Part shown: positions 7,807-16,508 of the stretch, in pieces
Layout: each line of letters opens with the position of its first letter
Position numbering within the stretch: the first letter of the stretch is position 1
From: Pseudomonas rhizoryzae
GTDB taxonomy: Bacteria > Pseudomonadota > Gammaproteobacteria > Pseudomonadales > Pseudomonadaceae
Length of the DNA stretch: 64,000 nucleotides
Assembly: GCF_005250615.1 (NCBI RefSeq)
Contig: NZ_SULM01000009.1
Location: 1 to 64,000 of the forward strand
Direction of reading: 5' to 3'
Notes under the pieces: generated by a model
Told to the model about the DNA's origin: nothing
The model's input: the letters and a program-made list of their open reading frames with translations, nothing else
Database searches by the model: none
Translations under genes and position numbers: made by a program

Positions 7807-8865
7807 ATGTACCCGAAGAACGCCTGGTACGTCGCCTGCACCCCCGACGAACTCACCGACAAGCCCCTGGGCCGGCAGATCTGCGGCGAGCCGCTGGTGT
7901 TCTACCGCGACGCCAACCGGCAGGTGGTGGCATTGGAAGACTTCTGTCCCCATCGCGGTGCGCCGCTGTCGCTGGGCTTCTTGCGCGAAGGCACCCTGGT
8001 CTGTGGCTATCACGGCCTGGAAATGGGTTGCGGCGGCAAGACCCTGGGCATGCCCGGCCAGCGGGTCGGCGTCTTTCCCGCCGTGCGCGCCTATGCCGCC
8101 GTCGAGCGCCACGGCTTCATCTGGGTCTGGCCGGGCGACCAGGCCAAGGCCGATCCGGCGCTGCTTCCCCACCTCGAATGGGCCGAGAGCCCCGACTGGG
8201 CCTATGGCGGCGGCCTCTACCACATCCAGTGCGACTACCGGCTGATGATCGACAACCTCATGGACCTCACCCACGAGACCTATGTCCACGCCTCCAGCAT
8301 CGGCCAGAAGGAGATCGACGAGGCGCCACCCGCCACCCGCGTCGAGGGCGACGAGGTCATCACCAGCCGGCACATGGAGAACATCCCTGCCCCACCCTTC
8401 TGGCGCATGGCGCTGCGCGGCAACGGCCTGGCCGACGACGTCCCGGTGGATCGCTGGCAGATCTGCCGCTTCACCCCACCGAGCCACGTGATGATCGAGG
8501 TGGGCGTGGCCCATGCCGGCCATGGCGGCTACCACGCCCCCGCGGCGGTCAAGGCGGCCAGCGTGGTGGTGGACTTCATCACGCCCGAAACCGAGACCTC
8601 CATCTGGTACTTCTGGGGCATGGCGCGCAACTTCAAGCCGCAGGATGCCGAACTCACCGCCAGCATCCGCGAGGGCCAGGGCAAGATCTTCAGCGAAGAC
8701 CTGGAGATGCTCGAACGCCAGCAGCAGAACCTGTTGCGCTATCCCGAACGTGGCCTGCTCAAGCTCAACATCGATGCCGGGGGCGTGCAATCACGGCAGA
8801 TCATCGACCGCCTGCTGGCCGCCGAACAGGCCGCCACCGGCATCCCGGTCCGGCAGATCGCCTAG
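7807..8865 (+). CDS. vanA: Vanillate O-demethylase, oxygenase subunit
   Basis: A 352-residue Rieske non-haem iron oxygenase. The [2Fe-2S] ligands Cys47-x-His49 and Cys66-x2-His69 are present, followed by the mononuclear-iron region (DNLMDLTHETYVH). With VanB it demethylates vanillate to protocatechuate and formaldehyde in the cytoplasm. Length and the MYPKNAWYVA start are typical. AGAGG lies seven to eight bases upstream. It is followed after 10 bases by vanB and is probably repressed by VanR through the operator at 7772-7783. Confidence 0.96.
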   Translation: MYPKNAWYVACTPDELTDKPLGRQICGEPLVFYRDANRQVVALEDFCPHRGAPLSLGFLREGTLVCGYHGLEMGCGGKTLGMPGQRVGVFPAVRAYAAVERHGFIWVWPGDQAKADPALLPHLEWAESPDWAYGGGLYHIQCDYRLMIDNLMDLTHETYVHASSIGQKEIDEAPPATRVEGDEVITSRHMENIPAPPFWRMALRGNGLADDVPVDRWQICRFTPPSHVMIEVGVAHAGHGGYHAPAAVKAASVVVDFITPETETSIWYFWGMARNFKPQDAELTASIREGQGKIFSEDLEMLERQQQNLLRYPERGLLKLNIDAGGVQSRQIIDRLLAAEQAATGIPVRQIA

Positions 8866-8875
8866 GAGAAGCAGC

Positions 8876-9829
8876 ATGCTCGATCTGATCGTCACTGCCG
8901 TGCAACGCGAGGCACCCAGCATCCTGGCCTTCGACCTGGCCCGCGCCGACGGTGGTCCGCTGCCCGGCTTCACGGCCGGTGCCCATTTGGAAGTCACCCT
9001 GGGCGACGGCCTGATCCGTCATTACTCCCTGTGCGCCACGCCCGAACCCGCCCCCACCCGCTATCGCATCGCCGTCCTGCTCGTTCCCGACTCCCGTGGC
9101 GGCTCCCAGGCCATGCACCGGCTGCAGCTGGGTGACCACCTACAGGTAAGCGAGCCACGCAATCTGTTCGCCCTGGTCCCGAGCGCGCGCCGTACCCAGC
9201 TGCTGGCCGGCGGCATCGGCATCACCCCGCTCCTGGCCATGGCCGAACAGCTCCACCAGCAGGGCGCCCACTTCCAGCTGCGCTATCTGGTGCGGGACCG
9301 TGAACACGCCGCCTTCATTCCCTGGCTCAAGGCGCGTCCCTATGCCGATCGGGTCAAGGTGCATTTCGACCAACAGGAGCCGGCGCTGAGACCCAACTTC
9401 CAGCACCTGCTCGGTCCGGCGGCGCCGGACGATCACCTCTATGTCTGCGGTCCCGCCGGCTTCATGGCCGCCGTGGTCGAGGCCGCCCAGGCCCAGGGCT
9501 GGCAACCCGGGCAGATCCATCGCGAATACTTCGCCGCCGACCCCGCCGCCCAGGGCGAGCAGCGGCCCTTCGAGGTGGAGCTGGCGCGCAGCGGACGTTG
9601 CGTCCAGGTACCGGCGGAGCGCAGCGTGGTCCAGGTGCTGGCCGACCTCGGCATCGTCCTGCCGGTATCCTGCGGCCAGGGCCTCTGTGGCACCTGCCTG
9701 ACCCCGGTCCTGGCCGGCGAACCCGAGCACCGCGACCTCTTTCTCTCCGCGGCCGAACACGCCGCCAACGACCGCTTCACCCCCTGCTGCTCCCGCGCCA
9801 AGGGCGAGCGCCTGGTGCTGGACCTCTGA
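8876..9829 (+). CDS. vanB: Vanillate O-demethylase, reductase subunit
   Basis: A 317-residue ferredoxin-NAD reductase of the phthalate dioxygenase reductase type. In order: an FMN-binding barrel with RHYSLC, an NAD-binding domain with GGIGITPLLAM, and a C-terminal plant-type [2Fe-2S] domain with CGQGLCGTC plus a later cysteine. It passes NADH electrons to VanA. The start at 8876 (MLDLIVT) follows a GGAGAAGC ribosome site directly after the vanA stop; an earlier start would overlap vanA heavily. Confidence 0.96.
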   Translation: MLDLIVTAVQREAPSILAFDLARADGGPLPGFTAGAHLEVTLGDGLIRHYSLCATPEPAPTRYRIAVLLVPDSRGGSQAMHRLQLGDHLQVSEPRNLFALVPSARRTQLLAGGIGITPLLAMAEQLHQQGAHFQLRYLVRDREHAAFIPWLKARPYADRVKVHFDQQEPALRPNFQHLLGPAAPDDHLYVCGPAGFMAAVVEAAQAQGWQPGQIHREYFAADPAAQGEQRPFEVELARSGRCVQVPAERSVVQVLADLGIVLPVSCGQGLCGTCLTPVLAGEPEHRDLFLSAAEHAANDRFTPCCSRAKGERLVLDL

Positions 9830-9850
9830 CGCCCCAAGCCCAGCTAACCT

Positions 9851-9885
9851 CCCCCTCTCCCTTAGGGAGAGGGCCGGGGTGAGGG
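9851..9885. repeat. Palindromic intergenic repeat, copy 2
   Basis: CCCTCTCCCTTAGGGAGAGGG followed by GGGGTGAGGG, matching copies at 1607 and 14818. It lies between the convergent vanB and vanR-like genes. Confidence 0.65.
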
Positions 9886-9895
9886 CCGCTTAGCC

Positions 9896-10603
9896 CTACA
9901 CCAACACCTTAACCTCCCCCGCCGCCCCCTCTTCCCCACCGAACCACCGTGCATACCCCAGGGTCGCCTGGGCGTGCTCGCGCATGATGCCCTCGGCCCG
10001 CGCACCCTGGCCGCGCACCAGGGCATCGAACACCGCATGGTGCTGCAGATGGGCGAAATTGAAGCGGCGGTATTCGCGATCGAGATTTTGCGCATCCACC
10101 GCCAGGGCGCTCACCGAAGCGAAGGGCAGATGCTCGTGGCGCCCCAGGGCCACGGCGATGGCCGGATTGCCACTGGCCGCGACGATGGCCTGGTGGAAGC
10201 CGCGATTGAGGTCGTGGTATTCCTCCAGATCCTCCAGCAGCACATGCCCCTTGGCGAACAGGCGATCGCCGCGGCGCAGGCAGTCTTCCAGCACGGTCCG
10301 CGTCGCCTCATCGAGACCGCGCTCGGCCGCCTGGCGCGCAGCCAGGCCTTCCAGCACGCCGCGCACCTCCACCGCGCCTTCCAGATCCGCGCTCGTGAGC
10401 GCCCGCACCTGATAGCCACGGGCGCCACTACTTTCCAGCAAGCCCTCCTGGGCCAGGGTGCGCAAGGCCAGCCGCACCGGCATGCGCGACACGGCGAAGC
10501 GCTCGGCGGTGGGAATCTCCGCCAGCCGTTCGCCCGCCGCCAGTTCGCCGGACAGGATCATCTGCCGTAGTGCGGCCAGTACCCGCTGTCCCGGCTTGCT
10601 CAT
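9896..10603 (-). CDS. vanR: GntR/FadR-type regulator, probable VanR
   Basis: A 235-residue GntR protein. The winged helix is at about residues 5-65 (GERLAEIPTAERFAVSRMPVRLALRTL) and an FCD-type helical effector domain follows. Its position beside vanAB and the presence of two VanR-type operators in the vanA/MFS promoter region support a vanillate-responsive repressor. The start ATG at 10603 has AGGAGAGG upstream and overlaps the LysR gene stop as ATGA, so the two are probably co-transcribed. Effector identity is inferred. Confidence 0.85.
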   Translation of the reverse strand: MSKPGQRVLAALRQMILSGELAAGERLAEIPTAERFAVSRMPVRLALRTLAQEGLLESSGARGYQVRALTSADLEGAVEVRGVLEGLAARQAAERGLDEATRTVLEDCLRRGDRLFAKGHVLLEDLEEYHDLNRGFHQAIVAASGNPAIAVALGRHEHLPFASVSALAVDAQNLDREYRRFNFAHLQHHAVFDALVRGQGARAEGIMREHAQATLGYARWFGGEEGAAGEVKVLV

Positions 10604-11505
10604 GGTTGTGCCTCTCCTTCGTTGATCTCGGCCAGCAGCCATTGGCGAAACGCCTGCAACGACGGCAGTCCCTCGTTGCGCGGCGGATAGACCAGGTAAT
10701 AGCTGCGGCGACTGACCAGGGGCGTACCGCAGGCGAGCAGGTCACCCTGGGCCAATTCGTCCTCCACCAGTACTCGCGGTACCAGGCCGATGCCGATGCC
10801 GGCGCGCACCGCCTGGATCAGGTGCGAGGTCAGCTCGAAACTCGGCCCCGGCCGCATCGCCCGGTGCGGCAACTCGTGATGGACGAACCACTCGCCCCAG
10901 GCCTGAGGATTGTTGGCCACGCCGAGCAGCAGTTGCCCGGCCAGGGTGGCGGGTGTCGCGTCCGGCAAGTCGGCCAGGGTGGCCGGACTGGCGATCACCA
11001 CCAGTTGTTCGGCTTGCAGCGGATGGGCGCGGAGCCCCGGCCAGTCGCCACTGCCAACGCTGATGGCGGCATCGATCTCGCTGGCGGCGAAGTCCACCGC
11101 CTGGATGCGCGAATGCAGGTGCACCAGCATGCCGGGATGGGCGGCATAGAAGTCGCCCAGGCGCGGCAGCAGCCACTTGGAACCGAAGGTCGGTAGCACC
11201 GCCAGGCGCAGGGTGCCCTGGCCGGAGGCGAAGGCCATGGCCTGCAGGGTGGCGCTGCGGATCTGCCCGAGGGCCAGGCCCAGTTCGCGGCTGTAGGCAC
11301 GACCCACGTCGGTAAGCACGATCTGCCGGCCTTCGCGGCGGAACAGCGTCAGCCCCAGCAACTGTTCGAGCGCCTGCACCTGGCGACCCACGGCGCTCTG
11401 GGTCAGGGACAACTCCTCGGCCGCCCGGGTGTAGCTCTCGTGACGCGCCGCCGCCTCGAAGGCCAGCAGCAACGACATGGACGGCGTCAGCCGACGGTGA
11501 TTCAT
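10600..11505 (-). CDS. LysR-family transcriptional regulator (GcvA-like)
   Basis: A 301-residue LysR protein with an N-terminal helix-turn-helix (YTRAAEELSLTQSAVGRQVQALE) and a substrate-binding domain. It resembles the GcvA/AmpR-like subgroup (RLTPSMSLLLAFEAAARHESY). It is divergent from the FAD/Fe-S dehydrogenase at 11651, the classical layout for a LysR target, and overlaps vanR by four bases. Its inducer is unknown; a 2-hydroxyacid is a guess from the neighbour. Confidence 0.88.
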   Translation of the reverse strand: MNHRRLTPSMSLLLAFEAAARHESYTRAAEELSLTQSAVGRQVQALEQLLGLTLFRREGRQIVLTDVGRAYSRELGLALGQIRSATLQAMAFASGQGTLRLAVLPTFGSKWLLPRLGDFYAAHPGMLVHLHSRIQAVDFAASEIDAAISVGSGDWPGLRAHPLQAEQLVVIASPATLADLPDATPATLAGQLLLGVANNPQAWGEWFVHHELPHRAMRPGPSFELTSHLIQAVRAGIGIGLVPRVLVEDELAQGDLLACGTPLVSRRSYYLVYPPRNEGLPSLQAFRQWLLAEINEGEAQP

Positions 11506-11650
11506 TCAGGTTCTTCCGGCATAGGCGGCGGAATCTTCGGTTGTGGCCCCGGCGCGCTGTGGTGAGAATGCCTACTATAGCCAGAAAAGGTCGACGCCAT
11601 TCCTTCGCTCGCTGAAGGAGACGGCCGTCCGCCGCCAGAGAGCCCGCCTG

Positions 11651-14600
11651 ATGAACATGATCGCCCGCCTGCCGGCCCCGGCGCCCCTCGCCGCCGCCTA
11701 CACCGACTTCCTCACCGCCCTCGCCGCCAGCGGCTTCCAGGGCGAGATCGCACCGGACTACGCCAGCCGCACGGTCATGGCCACCGACAACTCCATCTAC
11801 CAGCGCCTGCCCCAGGCGGCGGTCTTCCCCAAGGACAGCACCGATGTCCAGCGTCTGGCCCAGCTGATGGGCGAGTCGCGCTTCCAGGGCGTGGTGCTCA
11901 CCCCGCGCGGCGGCGGCACCGGCACCAACGGCCAGTCGCTCACCGACGGCATCGTGGTCGACCTCTCCCGTCACCTGAACCAGATCCTCGAGATCAATGC
12001 CGAGCAGGGCTGGGTGCGGGTCCAGGCCGGGGTGGTCAAGGACCAGCTCAATGCGGCGCTCCGGCCCCATGGGTTGTTCTTCGCCCCGGAGCTGTCCACC
12101 TCCAACCGCGCCACCATCGGCGGCATGATCAACACCGATGCCAGCGGCCAGGGCAGCGTGACCTACGGCAAGACCCGCAACCATGTGCTGGAACTGGATG
12201 CCTACCTGATCGGCGGCGAACGCCTGGAGAGCCGCCCGGTGGACCGCGTCGAGCTGGACGCCCTCTGCGCCCGCCAGGATCGCACCGGCATGGTCTACCG
12301 CTGCGCGCGGGACATCGCCGAGAACCAGGCCGAACTGATCGAGGCGCGCTTTCCCAAGCTCAACCGTTGCCTCACCGGCTATGACCTGGCGCACCTGGTC
12401 GAGCCCGATGGCCGCTTCAACCTCAACAGCGTGCTCTGCGGCGCCGAGGGCTCCCTGGCCTTCATCGCCGAGGCCAAGCTCAACGTCCTGCCGATTCCCA
12501 AGTATTCGGTGCTGGTCAACGTCCGCTATGGCAGCTTCATGGACGCCCTGCGCGACGCCCGCGCCCTGATCGAATTGAAGCCGCTGTCCATTGAGACGGT
12601 GGATTCCAAGGTCCTGCTGCTGGCCATGCAGGACATCGTCTGGCACAGCGTGGCGGAATACTTCCCCGAAGACGTCGAGCGCCCTACCCTGGGCATCAAC
12701 CTGGTGGAATTCAGTGGCGACGACCCCGAGGAAGTGGACGCCCGCGTCCAAGGCTTCCTCGACCATCTGCGCCAGGACGCCACCGTGGAACGCCTGGGCC
12801 ACACCCTGGCCGTGGGCCGCAGCGCCGTGACCCGCGTCTACGCCATGCGCAAGCGCGCCGTGGGCCTGCTCGGCAACGTCCAGGGCGAGATCCGTCCGCA
12901 GCCCTTCGTCGAGGACACCGCGGTGCCGCCGGAGCGCCTGGCCGACTTCATCGCCGAATTCCGCGCCCTGCTCGATGGCCACAATCTGCAATACGGCATG
13001 TTCGGCCACGTCGACGCCGGGGTGCTGCACGTACGTCCGGCTCTGGACCTCAAGGACCCGCGCCAGGCGGCACTGGTCCGCCCGATCTCCGACCAGGTGG
13101 CCGAGCTGACCCAGAAATACGGCGGGCTGCTGTGGGGCGAACACGGCAAGGGCGTGCGCTCGGAATATGCGCCGGCCTTCTTCGGCGACCTCTACCCCGC
13201 CCTGCAGGCGCTCAAGGGCGCCTTCGATCCGCACAACCAGCTTAACCCCGGCAAGATCGCCACCCCGCTGGCCAGCGGTGCCGAACTGCTGAAGATCGAC
13301 GGCGTGACCCTCCGCGGCGAACTGGACCGCACCCTCGACGAGCGGGTCTGGCAGAGCTACGGCACCGCCATGCACTGCAACGGCAACGGCGCCTGCTACA
13401 ACTACGACCCCGACGACGCCATGTGCCCCTCGTGGAAGGCCACCCGCCAGCGTATCCACTCGCCCAAGGGCCGCGCCTCGCTGATCCGCGAATGGCTGCG
13501 TCTACAGGGTCAGGCCGGTATCGATGTCCTGGCGCCGGCGCCGCGGGGCGCGCTGAACTGGCTGAAGGCCCTGCCCCAGCGCTGGCGCAATGGTCGCGCC
13601 GCCGAGGCGGACTTCTCCCATGAGGTCTACGACGCCATGGCCGGTTGCCTGGCCTGCAAATCCTGCGCGGGCCAGTGCCCGATCAAGGTCAACGTCCCGG
13701 AATTCCGCTCGCGCTTTCTCGAGCTCTACCACAGACGCTACCTGCGCCCGCTGCGCGACTACCTGATCGGCTCCCTGGAATTCAGCCTGCCGCTGTTCGC
13801 CCGCGCCCCGGGGCTCTACAACGCCGTGATGGGCGCGACGCCGATCCAGCGACTGTTCGCCGAGCGCATCGGCATGGTCGACAGCCCCCTGCTCAGCCGT
13901 TACGACCTGGTGCCAGTCATGCAGCAATGGCAGGTGCAGATCGCCACGCCCGAGCGCTTACTGGCCCTGAGCGATGAAGAGCGCGCCAAGACCATCGTGG
14001 TGGTACAGGACGCCTTCACCCGCTACTTCGAGACGCCGCTCACCGCGGCCTTCCTCGAACTCGCCGCGCGCCTCGGTCAGCGGGTATTCCTCGCGCCCTA
14101 TCGCGCCAACGGCAAGCCGCTGCAGGTGCAGGGCTTCCTCGGCGCCTTCGAGCGTACCGCGCGGCGCAACGCGGCCCAGCTCGCCAGCCTGGCCGGCTTC
14201 GGCGTGAAGTTGGTCGGCCTCGATCCGGCCATGACCCTGGTCTATCGCCAGGAGTACCCCAAGGTCCCCGGCATCGCCCGGATGCCCGAGGTGCTGCTGC
14301 CCCAGGAGTGGCTGCTGCAGGTGCTGCCGAAAGAGCAAAAGGTAGTCGGCGACAAGGTCTATCGCCTGCTCGGCCACTGCACCGAGAAGACCAACGCCCC
14401 GGCCAGCGTCGGCCAGTGGCAGCAGGTGTTCGAACGCCTGGGCCTGGGACTCAAGCCGGAGAGCACCGGCTGCTGCGGCATGTCCGGCACCTACGGCCAC
14501 GAAGCGCGCAACCTGGCGACCTCCAAGACCATCTACGACCAGTCCTGGGCCCGCGCCGTCGCCGTCCCCGCCGAACAAGGCGAAGCCCTGGCCACCGGCT

Positions 14601-14686
14601 ATTCCTGCCGCAGCCAGGTCAAACGCCTCGACGACCGCCGCCTCCGTCATCCACTGGAGGCGGTGTTGGATGCGGTGCGGGGCTGA
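11651..14686 (+). CDS. FAD/4Fe-4S D-2-hydroxyacid dehydrogenase (YdiJ-like)
   Basis: A 1011-residue fusion. An N-terminal PCMH-type FAD-binding domain (TPRGGGTGTNGQSLTDG) is followed by the FAD-linked oxidase C-terminal domain, then a ferredoxin-like region (CLACKSCAGQCPIKVNVPEF) and a CCG-type domain (TGCCGMSGTYGHE). Length and order match E. coli YdiJ, reported as a D-2-hydroxyglutarate dehydrogenase; D-lactate is the alternative substrate. Electrons probably go to the quinone pool. The frame opens at 11543, but ATG 11651 fits the family start better. The divergent LysR gene is the likely regulator. Confidence 0.88.
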   Translation: MNMIARLPAPAPLAAAYTDFLTALAASGFQGEIAPDYASRTVMATDNSIYQRLPQAAVFPKDSTDVQRLAQLMGESRFQGVVLTPRGGGTGTNGQSLTDGIVVDLSRHLNQILEINAEQGWVRVQAGVVKDQLNAALRPHGLFFAPELSTSNRATIGGMINTDASGQGSVTYGKTRNHVLELDAYLIGGERLESRPVDRVELDALCARQDRTGMVYRCARDIAENQAELIEARFPKLNRCLTGYDLAHLVEPDGRFNLNSVLCGAEGSLAFIAEAKLNVLPIPKYSVLVNVRYGSFMDALRDARALIELKPLSIETVDSKVLLLAMQDIVWHSVAEYFPEDVERPTLGINLVEFSGDDPEEVDARVQGFLDHLRQDATVERLGHTLAVGRSAVTRVYAMRKRAVGLLGNVQGEIRPQPFVEDTAVPPERLADFIAEFRALLDGHNLQYGMFGHVDAGVLHVRPALDLKDPRQAALVRPISDQVAELTQKYGGLLWGEHGKGVRSEYAPAFFGDLYPALQALKGAFDPHNQLNPGKIATPLASGAELLKIDGVTLRGELDRTLDERVWQSYGTAMHCNGNGACYNYDPDDAMCPSWKATRQRIHSPKGRASLIREWLRLQGQAGIDVLAPAPRGALNWLKALPQRWRNGRAAEADFSHEVYDAMAGCLACKSCAGQCPIKVNVPEFRSRFLELYHRRYLRPLRDYLIGSLEFSLPLFARAPGLYNAVMGATPIQRLFAERIGMVDSPLLSRYDLVPVMQQWQVQIATPERLLALSDEERAKTIVVVQDAFTRYFETPLTAAFLELAARLGQRVFLAPYRANGKPLQVQGFLGAFERTARRNAAQLASLAGFGVKLVGLDPAMTLVYRQEYPKVPGIARMPEVLLPQEWLLQVLPKEQKVVGDKVYRLLGHCTEKTNAPASVGQWQQVFERLGLGLKPESTGCCGMSGTYGHEARNLATSKTIYDQSWARAVAVPAEQGEALATGYSCRSQVKRLDDRRLRHPLEAVLDAVRG

Positions 14687-14817
14687 TATGCGCTGAGCCG
14701 GACAATTCCTTAGCGCAACCCTGGCGGTCCGCCGATGCGGCCGCCCATCCAGGTGGAGGCACGACGGTTTATCGCGATTTCGCCGGGGCTGATGTAACTG
14801 AACGTCTGCTTGGATAG

Positions 14818-14851
14818 CCCCTCTACCCTCGGGAGAGGTTTGGGGTGAGGG
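14818..14851. repeat. Palindromic intergenic repeat, copy 3
   Basis: A degenerate copy (CCTCTACCCTCGGGAGAGG, then GGGGTGAGGG) of the elements at 1607 and 9851. Confidence 0.6.
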
Positions 14852-14872
14852 CGCCCCCGCCGAAAAGTCTCC

Positions 14873-14977
14873 AGTGGAAAAGGCTGCGCGGTTTTCCACG
14901 CTACGGTTCTGGTCGCGGCCATGGGCGCGAGCGGGGCTCAGCGCGTAGGGTGGAAAACCGCACAGCGTTTTCCACGC
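14873..14977. repeat. Inverted doublet of a REP-like unit
   Basis: Unit A (14874-14904) and the reverse complement of unit B (14945-14977) agree at nearly every base over about 31 positions, and each has its own GTGGAAAA/TTTTCCAC stem. About 40 bases separate them. Two REP-like palindromes in inverted orientation is the layout of a REP doublet or REPIN. Confidence 0.6.
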
Positions 14978-15075
14978 GTGGCTGGTTAGGCCGAAGTGCA
15001 AACACCATCGACCCAAGCAGCTATATAAAGAAAGGAAACCGCCAGAAAGCCCGATCAGAAAAATCGCGCCCAAAC

Positions 15076-15100
15076 GAAAAAGCGGCCACTAGGGCCGCTT
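15076..15100 (-). terminator. Terminator of the tRNA-Val/tRNA-Asp unit
   Basis: On the minus strand AAGCGGCC / GGCCGCTT forms a stem followed by TTTT, 40 bases downstream of tRNA-Asp. Confidence 0.7.
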
Positions 15101-15140
15101 CTCGGTGGTTACTGGCGTTCAGGACCAGACAACCTTTAAA

Positions 15141-15217
15141 TGGCGCAGCGGACGGGACTCGAACCCGCGACCCCCGGCGTGACAGGCCGGTATTCTAACC
15201 GACTGAACTACCGCTGC
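15141..15217 (-). tRNA. tRNA-Asp (anticodon GTC)
   Basis: A 77-base cloverleaf on the minus strand with acceptor GCAGCGG / CCGCTGC, anticodon loop CTGTCAC (GTC), GTTCGAGTC T-arm region and encoded CCA. It lies 13 bases after tRNA-Val. Confidence 0.97.
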
Positions 15218-15230
15218 GCATTACCTCGAG

Positions 15231-15306
15231 TGGTGGGTGATGACGGGATCGAACCGCCGACCCTCTGCTTGTAAGGCAGATGCTCTCCCAGCTGAGCTAA
15301 TCACCC
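15231..15306 (-). tRNA. tRNA-Val (anticodon TAC)
   Basis: A 76-base cloverleaf on the minus strand with acceptor GGGTGAT / ATCACCC, anticodon loop CTTACAA (TAC), GTTCGATCC T-arm and encoded CCA. Probably co-transcribed with tRNA-Asp. Confidence 0.97.
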
Positions 15307-15526
15307 GTTTGCTCTCGAAGTGGGGCGCATTCTACGGAGGGGTTCCCTACCTGGCAACCCCTTTTTGAAAAAAAATTTCCCAGCACTTCCAAAGGCTTAG
15401 CGCTGCCCCTTCGACCCCTGAGGAAAGCGTGCCCGAGCGGGCATTCCCGACGACCACCGCGATCCGGGGTTGGCCTCGGAGGGGAGCGACGCGGATAATG
15501 CGCGCTTCGTTTTTGGGAGTGACACC

Positions 15527-16447
15527 ATGTGGTTCCGTAATCTGCTCGTCTACCGTCTCACCCAGGAAGTCGCCTTCGAGGCCGAAGCCCTCGAAGCCGC
15601 CCTTGCCGCCAAGCCGGCGCGCCCCTGTGCCAGCCAGGAGCTGTCCACCTATGGTTTCGTCGCGCCCTTCGGCAAGGGTCCGGACCTGCCACTGGTGCAC
15701 GAAAGCCAGGGCTTCTTCCTGATCGCTGCGCGCAAGGAAGAACGCATCCTGCCCAGCAGCGTGGTCAAGGAAGCCGTGCAGGAGAAGGTCGACGAGATCG
15801 AGACCCAGCAGATGCGCAAGGTCTACAAGAAGGAGAAGGAGCAGATCAAGGACGAGATCGTCCAGGCCTTCCTGCCGCGCGCCTTCATCCGTCGCCAGAC
15901 CACCTATGCCGCCATCGACCCCAAGCAGGGCTGGATCCTGGTGGACGCCTCCAGCGCCAAGCGCGCCGAAGACCTGCTCTCCACCCTGCGCGACGCCCTC
16001 GGCTCGCTGCCGGTGCGCCCGTTGGGCGTGAAGCAGGCGCCCATGGCCACCTTCACCGACTGGGTCAAGGCCGGTGACGCCACCCACGGCCTCTACATCC
16101 TCGACGAGTGCGAACTGCGCGATGCCGGCGAAGACGGCGGCGTGGTCCGTTGCAAGGGCCAGGACCTCACCAGCGAAGAGATCCAGAACCATCTGGCGGC
16201 CGGCAAATTGGTCACCAAACTGGCGCTGGCCTGGCAGGACAAGTTGGCCCTGCTGCTGGACGACAAGGTCACCATCAAGCGCCTCAAGTTCGAGGACCTC
16301 TTGCAGGACCAGGCCGAGCAGGACGGTGGCGAAGACGCCCTCGGCCAGCAGGACGCCAGCTTCGTGCTGATGATGATGACCCTGGCGGAATTCCTGCCAC
16401 AGCTGATCGAGGCTCTCGGCGGCGAAGAATTGCCGCAAGGATTGTAA
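15527..16447 (+). CDS. rdgC: Recombination-associated protein RdgC
   Basis: A 306-residue protein starting [12 protein letters not shown], the characteristic RdgC N-terminus. RdgC is a ring-forming, nucleoid-associated DNA-binding protein that limits RecA loading. GGGAG precedes ATG 15527; the frame is open further upstream but carries no family similarity there. A terminator follows directly and two tRNAs lie divergently upstream. Confidence 0.95.
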   Translation: MWFRNLLVYRLTQEVAFEAEALEAALAAKPARPCASQELSTYGFVAPFGKGPDLPLVHESQGFFLIAARKEERILPSSVVKEAVQEKVDEIETQQMRKVYKKEKEQIKDEIVQAFLPRAFIRRQTTYAAIDPKQGWILVDASSAKRAEDLLSTLRDALGSLPVRPLGVKQAPMATFTDWVKAGDATHGLYILDECELRDAGEDGGVVRCKGQDLTSEEIQNHLAAGKLVTKLALAWQDKLALLLDDKVTIKRLKFEDLLQDQAEQDGGEDALGQQDASFVLMMMTLAEFLPQLIEALGGEELPQGL

Positions 16448-16455
16448 GATCGATC

Positions 16456-16481
16456 AAGGCCGGCAGAGACCGGCCTTTTTT
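16456..16481 (+). terminator. Rho-independent terminator after rdgC
   Basis: AAGGCCGG / CCGGCCTT stem, six-base loop and a T6 run, nine bases after the rdgC stop. Confidence 0.9.
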
Positions 16482-16508
16482 CTGCCTCTTATAAAAAAGG
16501 AGTTTGCC

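Larger units (their letters stand above)
14687..15075. other. Non-coding gap rich in repeats
   Basis: No convincing gene lies between the dehydrogenase and the tRNA terminator. The gap holds palindromic repeat copy 3 (14818-14851) and an inverted pair of GTGGAAAA-type units (14873-14977), annotated separately. The remainder shows nothing I recognise. Confidence 0.6.

Noticed and set aside
10742-13459. A 905-codon minus-strand open frame
   Set aside because: It lies antisense to the FAD/Fe-S dehydrogenase and out of frame with the LysR gene. Its translation is His/Gly/Val-rich with no family pattern, as expected for shadow frames in G+C-rich DNA.
14308-14817. Plus-strand 169-codon frame at the end of the dehydrogenase
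   Set aside because: It is an alternate frame inside the dehydrogenase gene with an Arg/Pro-rich product and no motif.
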